The translations under genes and the position numbers were made by a program. Shown in pieces: positions 14,259 to 18,097 of a stretch of 18,097 nucleotides of DNA. Position 1 is the stretch's first letter. Every line of letters begins with the position of its first letter. Location: assembly GCF_946481715.1 (NCBI RefSeq), contig NZ_CAMLOV010000116.1, positions 1 to 18,097 of the forward strand. Direction: 5' to 3'. The notes under the pieces were generated by a model. The model made no database searches, was not told the DNA's origin, and saw only the letters and a program-made list of their open reading frames with translations. The stretch is from an uncultured Mucilaginibacter sp. GTDB lineage: Bacteria > Bacteroidota > Bacteroidia > Sphingobacteriales > Sphingobacteriaceae.

Positions 14259-17200
14259 ATGTTAGACTTTTTTAGTAAGCTTTTCGGAAGCAAATCAGAA
14301 CGGGATGTAAAAAGCATACAACCTATAGTTGAAAAAATAAAGGCTGAATTTGCCAAATTAGGCGGGCTGAGCAATGATGAGCTTAGGGCTAAAACCATAG
14401 AATTTAAAGAAACCATCGCCACCGGCCTTTCCGGCATCGACAGCGAGATACAGGCCATTAAGGACCGTACCGAGAACGAGCTGGATATGGAAGTAAGCGA
14501 GAAGGTAGAGCTTTATACCCAGCTGGATAAGCTGGAGAAAGACCGCAACAAAGAGCTGGAAGATATCCTGATAAACATATTGCCTACTGCATTTGCCGTA
14601 GTTAAAGAAACCGCAAAACGTTTGGCCGAGAACCCGAGCATTGAGGTTACCGCAACCGCTTTCGACCGCGAACTGGCGGCCAAAAAGGGCAACGTGGTAA
14701 TAAAAGGCGACAAAGCTACCCACAGCAGCACCTGGCTTGCTGCCGGCAACGAAGTTACCTGGAACATGGTACACTACGATGTGCAGCTGATAGGCGGTAT
14801 CGTTTTGCACCAGGGTAAAATATCTGAGATGGCAACGGGCGAAGGTAAAACGCTGGTAGCCACGCTGCCTGCTTACTTAAACGCACTTGCCGGGCAAGGC
14901 GTACACATTGTAACCGTGAACGACTATCTGGCACGCCGCGATAGCGAGTGGATGGGCCCGTTGTACGAGTTCCACGGCCTATCGGTAGATTGTATTGATA
15001 AACACGAGCCAAATTCGGAAGAACGCCGCAAGGCTTACCTCGCCGATATCACTTTTGGCACAAATAACGAGTTTGGCTTTGATTACCTGCGTGACAACAT
15101 GACACGTAGCCCCGAAGAGCTGGTGCAACGCAAGCTGCACTACGCCATGGTGGATGAGGTGGATTCGGTATTAATTGATGATGCGCGTACACCTCTGATC
15201 ATCTCCGGCCCTATACCACGTGGTGATGAGCACGAGTTTTACGAGCTGAAACCACGCATAGAGCGTTTGGTTAACGCGCAGAAAGCGTATGTGAACAGCG
15301 TGCTGAACGAGGCCAAGAAAGCCATAAACGATGGCAAGACCGGCGTTGACGAAGGTGGCTTAGCTTTATTGCGTGCACACCGTGCTTTGCCAAAAAGCAA
15401 GGCGCTGATAAAATTCCTGAGCGAAGGCGGCAACAAAACCGTATTGCTGAAAACAGAGAACCATTACATGCAGGATCAGGGTAAGGATATGCCGAAGGTA
15501 GATTCTGAACTGTTCTTTATTATTGATGAGAAAAATAACTCGGTAGAATTGTCGGAAAAAGGTATCGAACTGATCACCGCTTCCGGCGAAGACCCAAGCT
15601 TTTTTGTGATGCCTGACGTAGGTACCGAGATTGCCCGTATCGAGAAATCTGACCTTGCTGCAGAGGAAAAAATCGCTAAGAAGGATGAGCTGATGCGCGA
15701 TTTCTCCATAAAATCAGAGCGTATCCACTCGGTTAACCAGTTATTGAAGGCTTACACCTTATTTGAAAAGGATACCGAATACATCCTTGACGAAGGCAAG
15801 GTAAAAATTGTAGATGAGCAAACCGGCCGTGTGCTGGATGGCCGCCGCTATAGCGATGGTTTGCACCAGGCAATTGAGGCTAAGGAAAATGTGAAGGTAG
15901 AAGATGCTACCCAAACCTTTGCCACCATCACCCTGCAAAACTACTTTAGGATGTACCACAAGCTTTGCGGTATGACGGGTACTGCTGTTACCGAAGCAGG
16001 TGAGTTTTGGCAGATATACAAGTTGGATGTGGTAGAGATACCAACCAATACGCCAACCAGCCGTGCAGACATGCAGGATTTGGTTTACCGTACCATCCGC
16101 GAGAAATACAACGCTGTTGCCGAGGAGATAGAAAAACTTACTAAGGCGGGCCGCCCGGTACTGGTAGGTACAACATCGGTAGAGATATCAGAATTACTGA
16201 GCCGTATGCTTAAACTGCGCGGCATAAAACATAACGTACTGAACGCCAAAATGCACCAGAAAGAAGCCGATATTGTGGCCGAAGCAGGGCAGGCAGGCAC
16301 CGTTACCATTGCAACCAACATGGCTGGCCGTGGTACGGATATAAAATTAGGTGCAGGCGTGCAGGCATCAGGCGGTTTGGCCATTGTTGGTACCGAACGC
16401 CACGAAAGCCGCCGTGTTGACAGGCAGTTGCGCGGACGTGCAGGACGCCAGGGCGACCCGGGTTCATCGCAGTTCTTCGTATCCTTAGAGGATAACCTGA
16501 TGCGTTTATTCGGGTCGGAGCGGATCTCTAACCTGATGGTGCGTATGGGTATCGAAGAAGGCGAAGTGATCCAACACTCGATGATCTCCAAATCTATCGA
16601 GCGTGCGCAAAAGAAGGTAGAAGAGAATAACTTTGGCATACGTAAGCGTTTGCTGGAGTATGATGATGTGATGAACTCACAGCGTACGGTTATCTATGCA
16701 AAACGTAAAAATGCTTTGTTTGGTGAGCGCCTTGAAGTGGATTTGAACAACACCATTTTTGATGTAATTGAAGATGTGGTTACTGAATACAAAGAGGCAA
16801 ACAACTTTGATGGTTTCCAGCTGGAAATTATCCGCCTGTTCTCGGTTGACCCGGATACCGACAAAGAACAATTTACAAGTACCCCGCTGAACGCATTGGT
16901 TGATAAAACCTTTGCCGAGGTGGTAGAGTTTTATAAGCGGAAATCTGAGCAGGTTGCGCAGCAGGCATACCCGGTATTAAAGGATGTTTACGATACCCGC
17001 GGCCAGTATGTAGAGAACATTGTTGTTCCGTTTACCGATGGCGTGCATGGTTTGCAGGTAGCTGTTCCGTTAAAGAAGGCGGTAGAAAATAAAGGTGCCG
17101 AGGTGTTTAAATCTTTTGAGAAGAACGTAACCCTGTACCTGATAGACGATGCCTGGAAAGAGCACTTGCGCGAAATGGACGAACTGAAACAATCGGTACA

Positions 17201-17567
17201 AAACGCCGTTTACGAACAAAAGGACCCGCTGTTGGTTTACAAATTCGAAGCGTTTAACCTGTTCCGCCAGATGTTATCAAACGTGAACAAAGAGCTGGTG
17301 AGCTTCCTGTTCCGTGGTGGTATTGCTGTACAGCAGGAGCCGGAGCAAGTAAAGGAAGCAAAGCCTGAACCAAAACTTGATCTGAAGAAAATGCGTACCT
17401 CTAAACCGGAACTGGTTGGCGAAGCCAACGGGATGCCGTTTGAAGATACCCGCGAGATACAAAAAGCAACCCCTGTAAAGGTTGAGCAAAAAATAGGCAG
17501 GAACGACCCTTGCCCATGCGGAAGCGGCAAGAAGTTTAAAAACTGCCACGGCGCAGGGCAGAATTAA
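14259..17567 (+). CDS. secA: Preprotein translocase ATPase SecA
   Basis: SecA is the ATPase motor that pushes unfolded exported proteins through SecYEG. At 1102 residues it is about 200 longer than E. coli SecA, as is usual in Bacteroidota. Landmarks: MATGEGKT Walker A at 191-198; DEVD Walker B at 299-302 in [29 protein letters not shown] and [19 protein letters not shown] of the second nucleotide-binding fold; and [15 protein letters not shown] of the helical scaffold. The C-terminal zinc motif is CxCx8CH (Cys1085, Cys1087, Cys1096, His1097), in [18 protein letters not shown]. Walker A lies about 90 residues later than in E. coli because of inserts at about 55-105 (coiled-coil-like) and 122-165. 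A further insert follows ISGPI. It has its own promoter and is followed by palindromic repeats. Confidence 0.98.
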   Translation: MLDFFSKLFGSKSERDVKSIQPIVEKIKAEFAKLGGLSNDELRAKTIEFKETIATGLSGIDSEIQAIKDRTENELDMEVSEKVELYTQLDKLEKDRNKELEDILINILPTAFAVVKETAKRLAENPSIEVTATAFDRELAAKKGNVVIKGDKATHSSTWLAAGNEVTWNMVHYDVQLIGGIVLHQGKISEMATGEGKTLVATLPAYLNALAGQGVHIVTVNDYLARRDSEWMGPLYEFHGLSVDCIDKHEPNSEERRKAYLADITFGTNNEFGFDYLRDNMTRSPEELVQRKLHYAMVDEVDSVLIDDARTPLIISGPIPRGDEHEFYELKPRIERLVNAQKAYVNSVLNEAKKAINDGKTGVDEGGLALLRAHRALPKSKALIKFLSEGGNKTVLLKTENHYMQDQGKDMPKVDSELFFIIDEKNNSVELSEKGIELITASGEDPSFFVMPDVGTEIARIEKSDLAAEEKIAKKDELMRDFSIKSERIHSVNQLLKAYTLFEKDTEYILDEGKVKIVDEQTGRVLDGRRYSDGLHQAIEAKENVKVEDATQTFATITLQNYFRMYHKLCGMTGTAVTEAGEFWQIYKLDVVEIPTNTPTSRADMQDLVYRTIREKYNAVAEEIEKLTKAGRPVLVGTTSVEISELLSRMLKLRGIKHNVLNAKMHQKEADIVAEAGQAGTVTIATNMAGRGTDIKLGAGVQASGGLAIVGTERHESRRVDRQLRGRAGRQGDPGSSQFFVSLEDNLMRLFGSERISNLMVRMGIEEGEVIQHSMISKSIERAQKKVEENNFGIRKRLLEYDDVMNSQRTVIYAKRKNALFGERLEVDLNNTIFDVIEDVVTEYKEANNFDGFQLEIIRLFSVDPDTDKEQFTSTPLNALVDKTFAEVVEFYKRKSEQVAQQAYPVLKDVYDTRGQYVENIVVPFTDGVHGLQVAVPLKKAVENKGAEVFKSFEKNVTLYLIDDAWKEHLREMDELKQSVQNAVYEQKDPLLVYKFEAFNLFRQMLSNVNKELVSFLFRGGIAVQQEPEQVKEAKPEPKLDLKKMRTSKPELVGEANGMPFEDTREIQKATPVKVEQKIGRNDPCPCGSGKKFKNCHGAGQN

Positions 17568-17577
17568 TATAAAATAA

Positions 17578-17671
17578 CGTCATCCTGAACTTGTTTCAGG
17601 ACCCCACAGGATAGGTCGCCACTATAATGGCGACTTTGCAGATGAGGTGCCGAAACAAGTTCGGCATGACG
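17578..17671. repeat. Nested palindromic repeat element after secA
   Basis: The outer arms are 17578-17600 and 17649-17671 (19 of 23 bases complementary), each holding the core GAACTTGTTTC or its complement. Nested inside is a perfect hairpin GTCGCCA-CTATAA-TGGCGAC (17615-17634). The left arm alone can fold (CCTGAA with TTCAGG). It starts 10 nt past the secA stop, so it can act as a 3'-end hairpin. It looks like a dispersed REP/MITE-like element. Confidence 0.75.
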
Positions 17672-17689
17672 GTGTTGAAAAACCCCACG

Positions 17690-17773
17690 CGTCATTGCGA
17701 GGTACGAAGCAATCTCCCGATAGGCATATCCATTATGCATAGTTTAGAGATTGCTTCGTACCTCGCAATGACG
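17690..17773. repeat. Perfect 27-bp inverted repeat before the SPOR gene
   Basis: The left arm 17690-17716 (CGTCATTGCGAGG, then TACGAAGCAATCTC) is perfectly complementary to the right arm 17747-17773, around a 30-bp spacer. It ends 19 nt before the ATG at 17793. No transposase is present. It resembles the small palindromic repeats scattered through many bacterial genomes. Confidence 0.85.
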
Positions 17774-17792
17774 GTTTAAAAAACTACTATAA

Positions 17793-18097
17793 ATGAAAAG
17801 AGCAATATTTGATCGTAAAGCTAAGTTAAGCCTCATCAAATTTTGCTCTTTTTTTATGCTGGTACTTTTATCGGCGGCAGCTTCGGCACAAACAAAAGGC
17901 AAAGTAATAGTAGTGCGTGACCCATTGTTTGATACCCTGCTGGCCAAACGCGCCATGCTGAACAGGGGTGGCGGCGGTTCAGTTTCGGGTGGTGGTACAT
18001 ACACCTCTAATTACGGCTACCGCCTGCAGATCTATAGCGGATCTAACCGAAACGCGGCTTATGCTGCGCAGGCAAGGTTCAACCGCGAATTCCCGGA
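17793..18097 (+). CDS. SPOR-domain exported protein, N-terminal part (truncated by window edge)
   Basis: The frame is open from ATG 17793 to the edge (101 codons). Residues 1-32 form a long signal peptide with a basic start (MKRAIFDRKAKLSLIK, then FCSFFMLVLLSAAASA), cleaved before QTKGK. The mature part has RDPLFDTLLAKR, a Gly/Ser-rich linker (GGGGSVSGGG) and then YGYRLQIYSGSNRNAAYAAQ followed by ARFNREFP. This is the start of a SPOR domain, which binds peptidoglycan glycan strands lacking stem peptides, commonly at the division site. An alternative ATG at 17856 would leave a signal peptide of only about 11 residues, so 17793 is preferred. The first 21 codons contain a terminator-like hairpin. 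The rest of the domain lies outside the window. Confidence 0.8.
   Translation, partial: MKRAIFDRKAKLSLIKFCSFFMLVLLSAAASAQTKGKVIVVRDPLFDTLLAKRAMLNRGGGGSVSGGGTYTSNYGYRLQIYSGSNRNAAYAAQARFNREFP
17796..17855 (+). terminator. Terminator-like hairpin within the start of the SPOR gene
   Basis: AAAAGAGCAATATTTGAT (17796-17813) pairs at 17 of 18 positions with ATCAAATTTTGCTCTTTT (17835-17852), with a 21-nt loop and seven T's at 17849-17855. In form it is an intrinsic terminator, but it lies inside the predicted signal-peptide coding region. It could be a translation-coupled attenuator, or the terminator of transcripts arriving from secA. Confidence 0.65.

Noticed and set aside
17568..17792. Remnant of an insertion sequence after secA.
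   Set aside because: There are only palindromic repeats and no transposase fragment, and target duplications were not identifiable.

Overview
The window looks like a chromosomal segment of a Bacteroidota bacterium, most probably a member of Sphingobacteriaceae (Mucilaginibacter/Pedobacter-like). The pointers are: -7 boxes of the Bacteroidota type (TAnnTTTG) in front of several genes with little Shine-Dalgarno signal; a SecA of about 1100 residues with an enlarged N-terminal region; periplasmic DUF4369-thioredoxin (TlpA-type) proteins; and gaps carrying short dispersed palindromic repeats. This assignment is an inference from protein style and repeats, not from a database search.

Layout. 1-654 (minus) is the 5' part of dnaG. 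702-1382 (minus) is an AT-rich gene for an exported protein of unknown function, and 1452-2309 (minus) is an EamA-type drug/metabolite transporter. 2504-2986 (plus) is a small lipoprotein. 3072-4508 (plus) is asnS. A 325-bp convergent gap follows, carrying dispersed repeats and an in-phase array of CGTACA boxes. 4834-5805 (minus) is an extended short-chain dehydrogenase/epimerase, divergent from 6074-7255 (plus), an arginase-fold protein with an incomplete metal site. 7306-8481 and 9530-10666 (both plus) are paralogous DUF4369-TlpA proteins, separated by an opposite-strand lipoprotein gene (8601-9257) that is bracketed by two near-identical 29-30 bp direct repeats. 11597-10771 (minus) is a two-gene toxin-antitoxin-like module. 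11721-12995 (minus) is purD. 13090-13623 (plus) is a small helical protein with a very acidic tail, and 13701-14135 (plus) is a four-helix membrane protein. 14259-17567 (plus) is secA. From 17793 to the right edge is the start of a SPOR-domain protein.

Housekeeping genes (dnaG, asnS, purD, secA) are interleaved with small AT-rich orphan genes, and no long operon is visible. The only tight gene pair is the toxin-antitoxin-like module (11-nt gap).

Items most worth a second look: the DnaG zinc-ribbon fold with all four zinc ligands replaced; a terminator-like hairpin with a T-tract lying inside the first 21 codons of the SPOR gene, just after a perfect 27-bp inverted repeat; the convergent CGTACA array; the bracketed lipoprotein gene between two tandem paralogues; the arginase-fold protein that has lost two of six metal ligands; and the TA-like module whose GTG start lies in a 10-bp palindrome. 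I saw no complete insertion sequence, CRISPR array, tRNA or rRNA gene.
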